Source: Flaccisagitta enflata
Lineage: Eukaryota; Chaetognatha; Sagittoidea; Aphragmophora
Length of the DNA: 64,000 nucleotides
Assembly: GCA_965153355.1 (NCBI GenBank)
Contig: OZ231127.1
Span: 9,858,001-9,922,000 of the forward strand
Direction: 5' to 3'
Shown piece after piece: positions 20,475-32,119 of this stretch (the stretch's first letter is position 1; each line of letters opens with the position of its first letter). Made by a program: the position numbers and the translations under genes. The notes under the pieces are model-generated. The model had not been told where the DNA came from. It saw only the letters and a program-made list of their open reading frames with translations, and made no database searches.

Positions 20475-20965
20475 GACAAGGCCCCACCGAAGCCTTATGT
20501 ACTAAATATGTAGTCCCATCTCGTCAAGGTATTATACGCAACTGAGGGGCTGAAGTGGGAGGGGGGAGGGTGCAAGGACAAGGCCCCATTGAAGTCTTAT
20601 CCCATCTCATCTCGTCCCATCTTGTCAAGGTAGCATTCGGGGCTGAGGGGCTGAAGTGGGGGGGGGAGGGTGAAAGGCCAAGGCCCCACCGACGCCTCAT
20701 CCCATCTCATCTCGTTATATATGGTACGATATACAACTCGGCAGATAAAGACAACCCAGCAACTGAAGGGCTGAGATGGTTTTGAAGGGGTGTACAAGGC
20801 GCCACCGCTGCCATATTTTGTCAAGGTATGATACGCGTCTTAGAAGGACTGGGCAATACAACAATGCCTAAACTGAAGCGTTTGATAACAAGGCCAACAC
20901 CTATAAGTCGCGTGCAGGACAAAAATAACTGAACTGACCTGACTCCTTATTGTATCTTTTTATCG

Positions 20966-21695
20966 AAAATCAGACTCAAACCAGACTCAAACCAGACTCA
21001 AACCAGACTCAAACCAGACTCAAACCAGACTTAAACCAGGCTCAAACCAGGCTCAAACCAGGCTCAAACCAGAATCAAACCAGACTCAAACCAGACTCAA
21101 ACCAGACTCAAACCAGACTCAAACCAGACTCAAACTAGACTCAAACCAGAATTACACCAAACCAAAACCAGACCAAAACCAGACCGAAACCAGATCTAAA
21201 TCAGACCTAAATCAAACATAAACCAGACAAAAACCAGACATACACCAGACATACACCAGACCTAAACCAGACCTAACCCAGACATAAATCAGACATGAAC
21301 CAGACTTAAACCAGACTTAAACCAGACTTAAACCAGACTTAAACCAGACTTAAACCAGACTTTAACCAGACTTTAACCAGACTTAAACCATACTTATCAT
21401 TTTAACCAGCAGACCTAAACCAGCAGACTTAAACCAGCAGACTTAAACCATTAGACCAGCAGACTTAAATCATTAGATTTAAACCAGCAGACTTAAACCA
21501 GCAGATTTAAACCAGCAGACTTTAACCAGCAGACTTAACCCATTAGATTTAAACCAGCTGACTTAACCCATTAGATTTAAACCAGCAGACTTAAACCAGC
21601 AGATTTAAACCAGCAGATTTAAATAAGCAGACTTTAACCATCAGACTTTACCCAGCAGACTTTAACCAGCAGACTTTAACCAGCAGACTTCAACC
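20966..21695. repeat. CCAGACTCAAA 10/14-bp minisatellite, copy B
   Basis: Same graded array as 7219-7960 with small unit-count changes, including loss of a CTTTAATAT segment near 21390. Confidence 0.93.
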
Positions 21696-22590
21696 AAAAA
21701 TGACCAAAAATGACCAAAAATGACCAAAATGACCAAAATGACCAAAATGACCAAAGATGACCAAAGATGACCAAAGATGACCAAAAATGACCAGAATGAC
21801 CAAAAATGACCAAAAATGACCAAAAATGACCAAAATGACCAAAAATGACCAAAAATGACCAAAAATGACCAAAATGACCAAAAATGACCAAAAATGACCA
21901 AAAATGACCAAAAATGACCAAAAATAACAAAAAATGGCCAAAAATGGCCAAAAATGACCAAAATGACCAAAATGACCAAAAATGACCAAAAATGACCAAA
22001 AAATGACCGAAAATGACCGAAAATGACCTAAAATGACCAAAATGACCAAAAATGACCAAAAATGACCAAAAATGACCAAAAAAGCCCAAAAATGACCAAA
22101 AATGACCAATTTGACCAAAATGACCAAAATGACCAAAATGACCAAAATTGACTAAAAATGACCTAAAATGGCCTAAAATGACCTAAAATGACCAAAATGA
22201 CCAAAATGACCAAAAATGACCAAAAATGACCAAAAATGACCAAAAAGGACCAAAAATGATCAAAACTGATCAAGAAAGATAAAAAAAGCCCAAAAATGAC
22301 CAAAAATGACCAAATTGACCAAAATGACCAAAATGACCAAAATGACCAAAATGACCAAAAATGACCAAAATTGACCAAAAATGACCAAAAATGACCAAAA
22401 ATGACCAAAAATGACCAAATAGAATCAAAAAAAATCAAAAATGACCAAAAATGACCAAAAATGACCAAAAATGACCAAAATTACCAAAATTACCAAAATG
22501 ACCAAAATGACCAAAAATAACCAAAAATGACTAAAAGCAACCAATAATTCCCAAAAACAACGAAAAATGACTCAAAATAACTCCAGATGA
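21696..22590. repeat. AAAAATGACC phased A-tract array (copy B)
   Basis: Uninterrupted version of the array in copy A. The positions matching the two F1 insertions (22081-22090 and near 22240) are continuous repeat, so this copy acts as the empty-site reference. Confidence 0.95.
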
Positions 22591-22616
22591 CCCAAAAAGA
22601 CGAAAAAAAGCAAAGT

Positions 22617-22701
22617 GTTACGGACCGACGGACGGACGGACCGACCGACCAACCAACCGACAGACAGAGCGGGTTGTAGAGTCGCGTGCACGCGACTAAA
22701 A
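22617..22701 (-). mobile_element. F2 tail with hairpin (copy B)
   Basis: Equivalent of 10220-10303; the sequence is identical through the GGAC/CCGA core and hairpin as far as I can see. Confidence 0.75.
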
Positions 22702-22950
22702 AACGACCAATTGGGAGAAGCAAGAAGATTTTGTAGAGATCTAAAAGCAAAGAGAGGGACATGGAAAAAAAGATGCGCATCTCCGAGATTAGCACACCAT
22801 CTTTTGATCTTTATATTCACCTCCCCTTTTTACCTCCAAGTGAGTCTTCTTCCTTCCATTTCTTTTTTCCTTTTCGTTTTTCGCTCTTTTCCATCTTTAC
22901 CGAAAGTGAAGGAGATTAAAATCTTGGATTTAGGAAGATTAAAATGCCTC

Positions 22951-22951
<1 letters not shown>

Positions 22952-22985
<34 letters not shown>
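22952..22985. repeat. (GA)n microsatellite, short allele
   Basis: About 16 units, against about 43 in copy A at 10555-10643. Confidence 0.95.
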
Positions 22986-22986
<1 letters not shown>

Positions 22987-23189
22987 ACAAAAGTCATTTC
23001 AGATTCACGCCATTTTGATCTTTTTTTTCCTCCTTGAGTGCTTTAAGATATTCCTGATAATTTGACTTTGTCTTGATCATCAATTGCAATCACAATCTGC
23101 TATTTTATCTGTCAATTTCCTGCATCCCTTAGACATGGCGCATTTGTTAAAGACCTAATTCTTATTGTCATGACTCATCTCTCTTCCGT

Positions 23190-24040
23190 TGACTTTTCAT
23201 CTTCTGGCCATGATCTATACCTCGATTCACTTTCTCCCAACTGTCTACCACCAATGCCTCGTTTAATCTCTTATTCCCCTCCACCTCGCTTTGGCCCATC
23301 TTCACTTTGCATAAATATTTTGCACCTTCATCTCTTCTTTCTGGCATTACCTTACTTATTTCTCCTGCCATAACCCACTCTCTACCCCCAACGCCCCCCA
23401 ACATGATTTTTGCACTCTCCCTCCTGTCCCCTAATGTTCCATTGCTATTTTTGTAGCCACTCTGGTCAATTTTCCATTTCTACTTCCTATAATCTTATTT
23501 TACCTCTCTTGTGTTGCACCTATCACCGCCTCTTGATTAACTTTCCATCCCCATTTCCATTCTCTTTTTCCGCTCTGCCTGCTTCCTTCGTCCCGCCCCA
23601 TGGCTAATTCCCCAATTCCCTTTCCCTCTCAACCCACCTTGCTTTTCTCGCCCATCCCCCCTAGCTAATTCCCCAACCCCCTTCACCTCTCACCCCACCT
23701 TGCTTTTCTCGCCCATCCCCCTGGCTAACTCTCCAACCCCCGTCACCTCTTTTCTCACTTTGCTTTTCCTCGTCCCGCTTCTTGGCTAAATCCCCACTAC
23801 TCATTCCCCTTTCCCTCAATTCCCTCTCACCTGATTCATCTTTCCCTAACCCACCTGACTATCCACTTCCCATCCCCCTTTATCCCTTATACCCCTATTC
23901 CCTCTCACCTTACCTCACCTTGCTTTTCCATGCCCTGCCCTTGGCTAACTCACTACTCATTCGCCTTTCCCACTTTTCCCTTTCCCTTTCACCTCACCTT
24001 GCTTCCCTCGCCCCGCCCCCTGGCTAACTCCCTCTGGATC
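23190..24040. repeat. Pyrimidine-rich degenerate minisatellite (copy B)
   Basis: Counterpart of 10850-11640 with an added CACCTTGCTTTTCTCGCCC unit near 23635-23710. Confidence 0.7.
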
Positions 24041-24226
24041 TGAAGTGGTTAAGAAATATGAACCCATGAGAGATGTTTTGTGACGCTTCTCTCACGCTGA
24101 GAGTGAGAACCGACAAGCAAGCGAGAACTTTCTCCCGTGGAAACGAGATTATTTTTAGCAACCAATAATCTTAGCGCGAATTTCCTTATTCTTTCTTTCG
24201 TTTCTCTTTTCTTTTTCTTTTTCCTT

Positions 24227-24427
24227 TTAAGTCGCGTGCTACGCGACCCTACACCCCGCTATGTCAGCCCGTCAGTCGGTCGGTCAGTCGGTAGGTCCCC
24301 TTTTTACTTTTTTGGCGTTTTTTACCTTTTTTAGCATACGGCCCCTGCCCAGATGCCCTAGTGACCTTCTCCAGCACTGCGCCTGCCCACCCGCACGCGA
24401 CTGGGGTAGCCGTTTATCCAGGCCTCG
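24227..24427 (+). mobile_element. F2 hairpin element, full length, AGTCGCG subfamily
   Basis: Hairpin AGTCGCG-TGCTA-CGCGAC, CTACACCCCGCT, GTCAGTCGGTCGGTCAG core, a CTTTTTTGGCGTTTTTTACC middle, then GCCTGCCCACCCGCACGCGA and CTGGGGTAGCCG, ending GGCCTCGTT. The far-end GCACGCGACT is the inverted copy of AGTCGCGTGC at the start. The middle resembles the copy at 30.77 kb. Confidence 0.85.
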
Positions 24428-24747
24428 TTCTTGTTTTCTTTTGGTCTTTTTCCCGATTGCTTCTTTTTTCGTAAATGCTGTGTTTTTTTTTTCAACGTCA
24501 GTCAATTTCTGTCAAGTTCTTTGGTTTTTGACATTCTGTTTTCTCTCTTCTCTTCTTTCTCTAAACTTCTGCTTTGTTCCTGATTTTTTTCGTTTCATTC
24601 TTCCTCCTTTCTTTTCCTTTCCTTCATTTTCATTTCCTCACTTTAGGTTTTAACTTCTTCCCCTAGGTTCCAAAATCTGCAGTTGTTGAAACATTTTTTC
24701 CCTTGTGAAGTTATCCCTGTTCTTTGTTGTGCTTTCTCCTTCTCTTA

Positions 24748-24869
<122 letters not shown>

Positions 24870-25056
24870 GTCTTCACGAACGTTTCTGTTAAACCAAAGT
24901 TGCACGCTTGTGCTTCTCTTTTCTATTCCATATTTCCTTACACATTCCAGACGTGGAAACCAAGTCTCTTTCAGGCTATTATCTAAATCCCTCCTCTGTT
25001 GAAGTTACTCTGCAGTGGCAGAATTAGGACAGGAAAAAGGTGAGAAGTAAAGAGAT

Positions 25057-25260
25057 GGAGAAGAAGAAGAAGAAGAGAAAGAAGAAGAAGAAGAAGAAGA
25101 AGAAGAAGAAGAAGAAGAAGAAGAAGAAGAAGAAGAAGAAGAAGAAGAAGAAGAAGAAGAAGAAGAAGAAGAAGAAAAAGAAGAAAAAGAAGAAAAAGAA
25201 AAAGAAGAAGAAGAAGAATATACAAAAGAAAGAAAAAAAGAATAAGAAAAAGAAAAAAAC
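25057..25260. repeat. (AAG)n tract, left part
   Basis: Near-perfect AAG repeats with A-rich interruptions after 25175. Similar AAG repeats resume at 25768, on the far side of an F1 element. Confidence 0.95.
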
Positions 25261-25265
25261 TAGTC

Positions 25266-25757
25266 ATCCAAGGATTGCACATGGTGAGCGGTACCCGATG
25301 CCCTGGTTGAAGTGATTAGCTACAGAAGTGGAGTGAGAGTAGGGCAGTGGCCCCAAAGAGCCGATGTCTTGTGGGACACAGGGGTGAATTTTCAGATGTC
25401 CTGAGAAAGCACATTTGAGGCCTTTGGGGCTACTTTCCCTGTTATTCAATGACAACATTGATTTTTTTTCCATTTCATTGTCAATTTTCCAAATTTATTT
25501 CAAAATTTGTCAACTTTCCATGTTATTTCATAGGGATTTTCCATAATTTTTAATTTTTCTTTATCAATTTTCCATGTTATTCAATGGGAATTTTGCATTT
25601 CCTCAATTTCCATGTTATTTAATGGGAACATGAGGCTCAAAGGCTGTGATGGGGGAGGCGGGACGGACGGACAGATGTATGGACAGACGTACGGACAGAC
25701 ATCTGGAAATTCACCCCTGTGTCCTACAGGACATCGGCCCTTTGGTGCCAATGCCCA
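25266..25757 (+). mobile_element. F1 element inside an (AAG)n tract
   Basis: Leading arm CCAAGGATTGCACATGG, then GAGCGGTACCCGATG. Leading hairpin TGCCCT/AGGGCA (25299-25304 with 25341-25346). Imperfect inverted repeats of about 60 bp: 25342-25401 and 25697-25756, the right one ending ATGCCC then AAAAAGG. The inner part differs from other F1: instead of a palindromic minisatellite it holds repeated TTTTCCATGTTATTTCA-like words (25480-25620). It is the most diverged F1 here. Confidence 0.8.
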
Positions 25758-25767
25758 AAAAGGGAAG

Positions 25768-25823
25768 AAGAAGAAATAGAAGAAGAAGAAGAAGAAGAAG
25801 AAGAAGAAGAAGAAGAAGAAGAA

Positions 25824-25855
<32 letters not shown>

Positions 25856-26060
25856 AGAAGAAGAAAGACAAAAAGAAGAATAAATTGATGCTTAAAAAAG
25901 AAGAAGAAGAAGAAGAAGAAGAAGAAGAAGAAGAAGAAGAAGAAGAAGAAGAAGAAGAAGAAAAAGAAGAAGAAGAAGAAGAAGAAGAAGAAGAAGAAGA
26001 AGAAGAAGAAGAAGAAGAAGAAGAAGAAGAAGAAGAAAAAGAAGAAAAAGAAGATGAAGA
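25768..26060. repeat. (AAG)n tract, right part
   Basis: Two long AAG runs, 25768-25865 and 25895-26060, separated by a short AATAAATTGATGC-containing spacer. Lys/Glu/Arg-rich frames are by-products. Confidence 0.95.
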
Positions 26061-26515
26061 AAAGAATGATTGTTAAATAACTGTTTTTTCTAGTTCTTGG
26101 GAGAATTAAAAAAGATACAGATGTAGATCTTACCTAGCGAATATTCGAGTGAGAACTGAGAAGTTGACAATAAAGGTTGTCGATAAACACACATCGGGAT
26201 TAATGGCTACACATTATGTAAAGATTGATATCAAATGATATTCAACGCCGACTCTCGACAAGATGACATCCATCTAACAAATGAAGCAGAAAATACACAC
26301 GTCAAAGAATCACACTGCGCCGTACGCGATTTGTCACTACGCCAGTCTTTGCTACACCGTTTGTCAATATGCTGTATATCGACCTTTTGCCTACGTACAA
26401 GCCACAACGAGTTCAATTTTTCTTGAGAAATCAGATCTCATGCCATAAAGCATCGACATCATACACCCATCATAAACAAGTACCGGTTTCTCTCTTAGCG
26501 GCTGCTTAACGCCCG
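26061..26515. other. Intergenic DNA, nothing recognised
   Basis: Mixed sequence between the AAG tract and a 24-bp minisatellite. Short open frames lie on both strands at 26231-26426 without motif. Confidence 0.5.
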
Positions 26516-26517
26516 CT

Positions 26518-26645
26518 TAGCACCTGCTTAGTACCTGGCAGACTTGCGCACTCAACACCTGCCAGACCTACGCGCTCAGCACCTGGCAGACCTGCGCGCT
26601 CAGCACCTGGCAGACCTACGCGCTCAGCACCTGGCAGACCGCAGT
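26518..26645. repeat. 24-bp minisatellite AGCACCTGGCAGACC
   Basis: About five units of AGCACCTGGCAGACCTGCG plus CGCTC. The first units are degenerate (GCACCTGCTTAGTACCTGG). It is followed by a CG-rich stretch with GCGCGCG words to about 26750. Confidence 0.85.
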
Positions 26646-26756
26646 CGCACTTCGATGGTGCCAGTCCATATTTTGCGTTAACGGGTCCTTGGCGCGCGAA
26701 ACCGCTAATGCGCGCGCGGCGAGCGGTTACCGGTTAGAGACCGGATATGTGTGTGT

Positions 26757-26757
<1 letters not shown>

Positions 26758-26807
<50 letters not shown>

Positions 26808-26952
26808 TTGACGGGTGCTTTTTTTTTCTCTGCTCGCCGAAGGACCGAAGCTAAGGAACAAGAATAGATTTCAGATTTGGTGGAGAGTGAAATGAAGAGA
26901 TTCTATAGAAAGAGGGGCTAACAAGGAGGTGGGGGAGAAAGAAAGGTGAATT

Positions 26953-27006
<54 letters not shown>

Positions 27007-27080
27007 CAGACATAGACAGAGAGACAGAGAGAAAGGGGGAGAGACAGAGGAACAGAGACAGACAGACAGACAGGCAGACA
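26758..27080. repeat. (GA)n tracts with GACA extension
   Basis: GA runs at 26760-26804 and 26955-26990. The second passes into GACA and AGACAG words to about 27080, the same polarity of GA then GACA as at 5231 and 40686. Confidence 0.9.
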
Positions 27081-27530
27081 TGCAAAGACGAAGGAAAGGG
27101 TATTTAACATAAAGAGAGCGTTAAGTGAATAGAATTGGTAAGGAAGGAAAGAGCGGACTGGGGTCCTACCACAAATCACTCGTTTACCTTCCAAACAAAA
27201 GAGTCAGAAAACCTTTCAACAAACCTTTTACATCTATCATTGAAAAATTCCCATTATTATGGATAACGAAAATCTAAGACAAAACAAGGCTAGATCGATA
27301 ACTTATCCGCTACGAATGGGACTGGCTGTGCTGAAACAGATAATGCGAAAACTGACCCTTCGTGCCAATTAAGGACGAATATTCTACTTTCTCAGACGCG
27401 TTTAGATGGGCAGGTGTAATAATGAAGAAAGATCAACAAGGTATTGGACAGGGTCATTAAGACAAAAAAGCTAATCAACGACTGTAAAGGTTTGACCAAC
27501 AGACAAAAGGAATAATATGGGGGTAGGATG
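27081..27530. other. Intergenic DNA, nothing recognised
   Basis: No tandem repeat, terminal inverted repeat or protein-like frame noticed. Confidence 0.45.
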
Positions 27531-27535
27531 AACTC

Positions 27536-27670
27536 AACTCACCGACCAATCGACCAACCAACCAACCAACCAACCAACCAACCAACCAACCAGCTGACCC
27601 ACCAACCGGCCGACCAACCAATCAATAGACAGACTGACTGATAAACTGACCAACAGACTGATATAGATGT
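27536..27670. repeat. (CCAA)n tract and CCGACCAACC words
   Basis: Perfect ACCA repeats 27549-27592, then GACC/GACTGA variants. The words resemble the F2 core (CCGACCAACC), but neither the hairpin nor the head is present. Confidence 0.8.
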
Positions 27671-28565
27671 GTGACCGTGAATAAAAACCAAAGTGTAACT
27701 GACCAACCGGCAGAAAAAGCAAGTAAGAGTCCACACAGAGCTTGAGCATTTTTTTTATCGAAATGTCAGACGAAGAGATATGGGACAAAATTCTTGTGGC
27801 CAGCCTTAAAGAAAAAAGAAAAGAAACCCTGTGTCCAGCCTGAGGGTGTTTTCTTTTCTCTCCTCCATTTCTCGAGGAGGGCACTAAAGGCTGAATTCTC
27901 ATCTGAAAATGCTCCCAAACCACTCAAGGCAGAACCGGACTAGAGTGGTTGCCATTTATAATGCTCATTTTAATCAATGTGGTTTATAAATGAACTTAAA
28001 AAACAAAGTTTTCTTGGGTCTGATTGATACTTTATTTACATGACTCTGTATCTTTTTTCACATTATCTTCTAACACAAACTATTATTGCCAATTTTTGAA
28101 AATCTTAAGATGAAAATTCCCGAAATTTATATTTTTGATTTTTTAAATAATCATTTATTTTGTTAAATTTCTTGAAATGTCAAAGCAGGAAATAAGAAAT
28201 TTAGATCTTTTTTCATTTCTAGACTTTTTTTTCATCAAAGATTTTTATATCCTAAAAACATTTTTTCAATAATTCTTTCATTAGAAATAGTAGAGAATGG
28301 TGTGAAAATAAGGCTAACCTTAAACAATGAAAACAAACAATAAATCAACCTTTTTCATGAATAAGATAAACCAATCTTTAAGAATCCCCCAGAAGAAATG
28401 AAAATAAAAAACGCACTTGTTAAAAATGAAAATGAAAGATGTCCTTATTCATTCTAAGTTCGAATCTGACTAAAGTGGTTTCAGTTTTAACTCATCCAAA
28501 ATTTGGCCTAAAATGGTTCCCCCCATTTCTCAATATCTGAGTTTGGTCTATCTCTGACTTGGGCT
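27671..28565. other. AT-rich intergenic DNA
   Basis: No gene recognised. 27960-28450 is strongly AT-rich with ATTTTT/AAAAAT words and no clear repeat unit. Confidence 0.5.
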
Positions 28566-28566
28566 C

Positions 28567-28569
<3 letters not shown>

Positions 28570-28621
<52 letters not shown>

Positions 28622-28700
28622 AAATCTCCGTACAGGTCGGGCTCCAAATTCTATCCAGGTTGGGCTCCATATTCTATCCAGGTCGGGCTCCAGGTTTGGT
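28570..28700. repeat. (CT)n tract followed by a 31/23-bp direct repeat
   Basis: CT run 28570-28619. Then three copies of CAGGT(C/T)GGGCTCCA separated by (A/T)ATTCTATC. Confidence 0.85.
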
Positions 28701-28729
28701 TATTTTTAGAGTTCTCCTTCTTCTAAGTC

Positions 28730-29260
28730 TGTTGGTTGCTTCCTACCTCATCTAATCTTTTTTTTTTCGTTTCTCTTTTTCAACCTCTCATCCTCTTTTT
28801 TTCATCGTTTCCTCTTCCTCTTCTTCCTCCTCTTCCTCCTTTTCCTCCTTTTTCTTTACCGTCCTCCCTTTTCCCCTCATCCCCTCTAATTTGCCTCTTT
28901 TTCCTCCTCTTCCTTCTTTTCCTCCTTTTCTTTACCTACCTCCCTTTCCCCCTCATCCCCTCTAATTTGCCATTTGCTCACCCTCTACTTTTCCTCCTCC
29001 TCCCCTTCCATTTTTCCTCCTCCCCCCTTCAATATTCCTCCCCTTCAATATTCCTTCCCCTCCCTCTTAATTTTTCCTCCCCTTCCATTTCTCTTCCCCT
29101 TCCTCTTACTTTTTCCTCCAATCCGCCTCCAGTATTCCACCTCTTCCTCTTCCTTCTTAAACACCTTGAGTATCCCACGTATTCTCACTTCCTTCTTCTC
29201 CCCTTCCTTTCCGTCTTCTATCTTTTCCACCATCTTTCCTTTCTTTACTGAATTACAACA
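28730..29260. repeat. Pyrimidine-rich low-complexity DNA
   Basis: TCCTCCTTTTCC-type sequence over about 500 bp, with near duplicates such as CCCCTCATCCCCTCTAATTT (28873 and 28950). The long Phe/Pro/Ser frames follow from composition. Confidence 0.8.
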
Positions 29261-29417
29261 TGGGTAGTCCTGCCCTACCAATAAGGGCGGCTAATCGCCG
29301 TAGGAAAAAAGTCGTAAATGCTGCTGGAGAAAATGAGAGAGAAAAAGAGAGTGAGAGAGAAAAAAACAAGTACCCGGGGGTACAACAATGCGTCCACATG
29401 CGGATTAGCTTGTAAAT

Positions 29418-29418
<1 letters not shown>

Positions 29419-29488
<70 letters not shown>
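29419..29488. repeat. (CT)n microsatellite
   Basis: About 35 units. Just upstream, GTACCCGGGGGTAC (29371-29384) is a short near-palindrome. Confidence 0.95.
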
Positions 29489-29491
<3 letters not shown>

Positions 29492-29555
29492 CATTGCATC
29501 AGCCCAAGAAACTAAGATGATGTAATCGACTTTAAGATCGTTTAATCGATGTGTT

Positions 29556-29760
<205 letters not shown>

Positions 29761-30415
29761 CAATTAACTCGATTCTGCGTTTTGGGGAAAAATGAGAAAA
29801 ATGCGAAAAAATAAAAAAAGATTTAAAAAATCATAGCTCCAAAACTATCAATTGCACAGAATTCTGCTTGGCGTCATCTGAAAGAGGAGAATTAGCTCTT
29901 TCTTAGCTATTGATTTCATGCGTAGTCTCGTTCTGCCCCCAAAATGTATCAACTTTCTCAAACGCTTCATAAAACAAAGGGAAATCCGTTTTTCTCTGCA
30001 GGACTCAAAAAGACCGAAGGGACTGCGTCTCTTCGACTTTTTTCCAAACAAGAATTTCATCTGAGTAACAACAGGGGAGTCTGCCCTACGATATCGGATA
30101 CGATATCTTTTTGGGAGGTCAATCACGTTGATACCATAACGTGTCGGTAAATGTCATTGCATTTCAAACTTGAAGCTGTGAAGCTAAACAGCATTTGTCT
30201 CCAGGTCCATTACGATTAAATTGAGCTAAACAACGCATCTGTAAATGCAATGAAGCAAATTTGCCCGTGATGGTAGAATTCAGTCAGTTCACAAAATGAT
30301 TTGAGAGTAAAACTATTCAGTTGGTCAATCATCTTTGAGTTGTCTATTAAAAGTGATGATTGATGTCATGATATTTAACCTGTTTAGATGTGAAATGCCA
30401 GATAACAGAACTGAG
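29761..30415. other. Intergenic DNA, nothing recognised
   Basis: Contains TACGATATCGGATACGATAT near 30090 (an internal repeat). Open frames at 29848-30150 on both strands have no motif. Confidence 0.45.
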
Positions 30416-30417
30416 AT

Positions 30418-30533
30418 TAGGGATGTGGAAGCAGTTGACCACTTCAAATTTGGAGGATGGGATGGCTATTTGTATTTAAAATACAAAATAGAAGCGGAAG
30501 AGGGAGCGGCTTGATCACTTCCACATCCTTGAT
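30418..30533. mobile_element. Small palindromic element, possibly a MITE
   Basis: GGATGTGGAAG at 30422 is matched inverted by CTTCCACATCC at 30520-30530, 11 bp perfect, with weaker matches inward (GCAGTTGACC against CGGCTTGATC). Size about 115 bp. The TAGGGATGTGG tip resembles hAT-type ends, but no 8-bp duplication is visible. Class uncertain. Confidence 0.45.
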
Positions 30534-30773
30534 AGCAAAACATTTTGTTGGTCCCTAACAATTCTGTAATACAATTTCTAACTGTAATGGTTTTCTCAAT
30601 AACCATGTAACTAATCAATCATCTTTTTGCCATGGATTAGGATCATTTTATGTCTTATTCAGTTTCTAATGCCATTTATTCTGCTAACTTCATATTAATC
30701 CATTGCTGGTTCTACACTTTTTGTGTGAACAATAAACAATGAATTATGTACTCTACCGAAACTACACTACTTT

Positions 30774-30986
30774 TTAGTCGCGTGCTACGCGACTCTACAC
30801 CCCGCTTTGTTGGTCCGTCCGTCGGTCCGTCCGTCCGTTGGTCCGTCCGTCCGTCACACTTTACTTTTTTTGGCTTTTTTGCGGTCTTTGGCCGCACAGT
30901 TCCCACCCAAATGATGGAGTGACCGCAAATGGGGCCCCTGCCCACCCGCACGCGACTAGGGTAGCCGTGTATCCGGCCTTGTTTTA
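30774..30986 (+). mobile_element. F2 hairpin element, full length, AGTCGCG subfamily
   Basis: Starts TTTTTAGTCGCG, loop TGCTA, CGCGACTCTACACCCCGC. The core is GGTCCGTCCGTCGGTCC. The middle has TTTTTTTGGCTTTTTTGCGG and GGCCGCACAG. The end is GCCCCTGCCCACCCGCACGC, GACTAGGGTAGCCGTG, TATCCGGCCTTGTTTT. The start word AGTCGCGTGC is repeated inverted as GCACGCGACT at the far end. 213 bp. Confidence 0.88.
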
Positions 30987-31186
30987 TTCCGTGTCTGCGT
31001 GGTCGAATGTAACAATTTTCTTGATTTCGATCAATTCAAATAATTTCATAGTAAAGAGGTAGAAAAATTTGATTTGCCTTACCTGTTGAAGAATGAAGAG
31101 AAGCGTTCATGTTAGCATTTTTAAAAGGGGGAAAAAGAAATAAAAAGAGAAGACATCATTAGACATATCTCCTGCAAATGCGGAAA

Positions 31187-31190
<4 letters not shown>

Positions 31191-31262
<72 letters not shown>
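31191..31262. repeat. (CT)n microsatellite
   Basis: About 35 units, followed by TTCTTCTCTTCTTTC low-complexity sequence. Confidence 0.95.
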
Positions 31263-31263
<1 letters not shown>

Positions 31264-31459
31264 TCTTCTCTTCTTTCATTTCCTCTCTTTCTTTCTCCAT
31301 AAAAAAATCCTTGAGAAACCTTTTGCTTTCGTTTTCGGGCGCGATTTTCGGGGAAAATGGAAAAAAAGAGACCAAAAGAAACTTCGTCGGGCTGTGAGTC
31401 CCGGGGTCAGAGCCCAAACGACTCTTCAAGAGTCATGAAATTGAAATTGCTTCCACCTC

Positions 31460-31880
31460 CTCATCATCTTTTCCTTATTTTCTTCTTTTTTTTTCTTTTT
31501 GCTTCCTTAACTTTCTTTTTTTTCACTACCTTCTTTTCTTTCTTTCTTTCTTTTTCCTTCTCTTCTCTTGTTTGTTCTTCTTTCCTTTCTTTCTTTTCCT
31601 CCTTTCTTTTCTTTCTCTCTTCTCTTTCTCTCTTTCTTTTTCTTTTCTTTCTCTCTTCTCTTTCTCTCCTTTTCTTTCTTTCCTTTCTTTTAATTCTTCT
31701 CTTTCTGTTTATTTTTCATTTTTGTCTTTTTCTTTATCTCATTCTTTTGTTTAATTTATTTTTTTTTATTTTTTTTTCCTTTTCTTTCTTTTCTTTCTTT
31801 TCTTTCTTCTCTTTTTTTTCTTTCTTTTCTTTCTTTTCTTTTTTTTCTTTCTTTTCTTCCGTTGTCTTTAACCTTTAATT
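31460..31880. repeat. (TTTC)n-like pyrimidine tract
   Basis: TTTCTTTTC words over about 400 bp with few purines on this strand; a candidate triplex-forming region. Phe/Ser/Leu frames are compositional. Confidence 0.85.
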
Positions 31881-32119
31881 TTCTCTTACTTTCTCATACC
31901 TTCAGTCAATTGTTGTTGCTCTGTTATTCTATGGATATAAATGTTAAGCCTGATTCCAATTTTTGCAGGTTTCATCAACATCCCAAATTTTCACCAATTA
32001 GTTACTTGAAAAAAGATCAATAAATGACAAATGATATCTAAGCCCCCTCCCAATATAACATGAGAAATGAAAAAAAAAACTACCACTACCAAAAACCTTG
32101 CCAATGCTCTGTCTTTCTT

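Larger units (their letters stand above)
16646..24305 (+). repeat. Segmental duplication, copy B
   Basis: Direct repeat of 2988-11903. It lacks the two F1 insertions of copy A, has two more 82-bp VNTR units, shorter GA tracts and an extra pyrimidine-rich unit near 23630-23710. It ends within an F2 element that is complete here but interrupted in copy A. Confidence 0.95.

Noticed and set aside
16646-24305. Copy B as a plain assembly duplicate of copy A
   Set aside because: The copies differ by point changes, VNTR counts and two clean insertions, and are linked within one sequence. Two haplotypes placed in tandem by mistake cannot be wholly excluded, so it is offered as a check rather than a conclusion.
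30418-30533. Firm hAT assignment for the GGATGTGGAAG palindrome
   Set aside because: No 8-bp duplication found; kept only as a low-confidence element.
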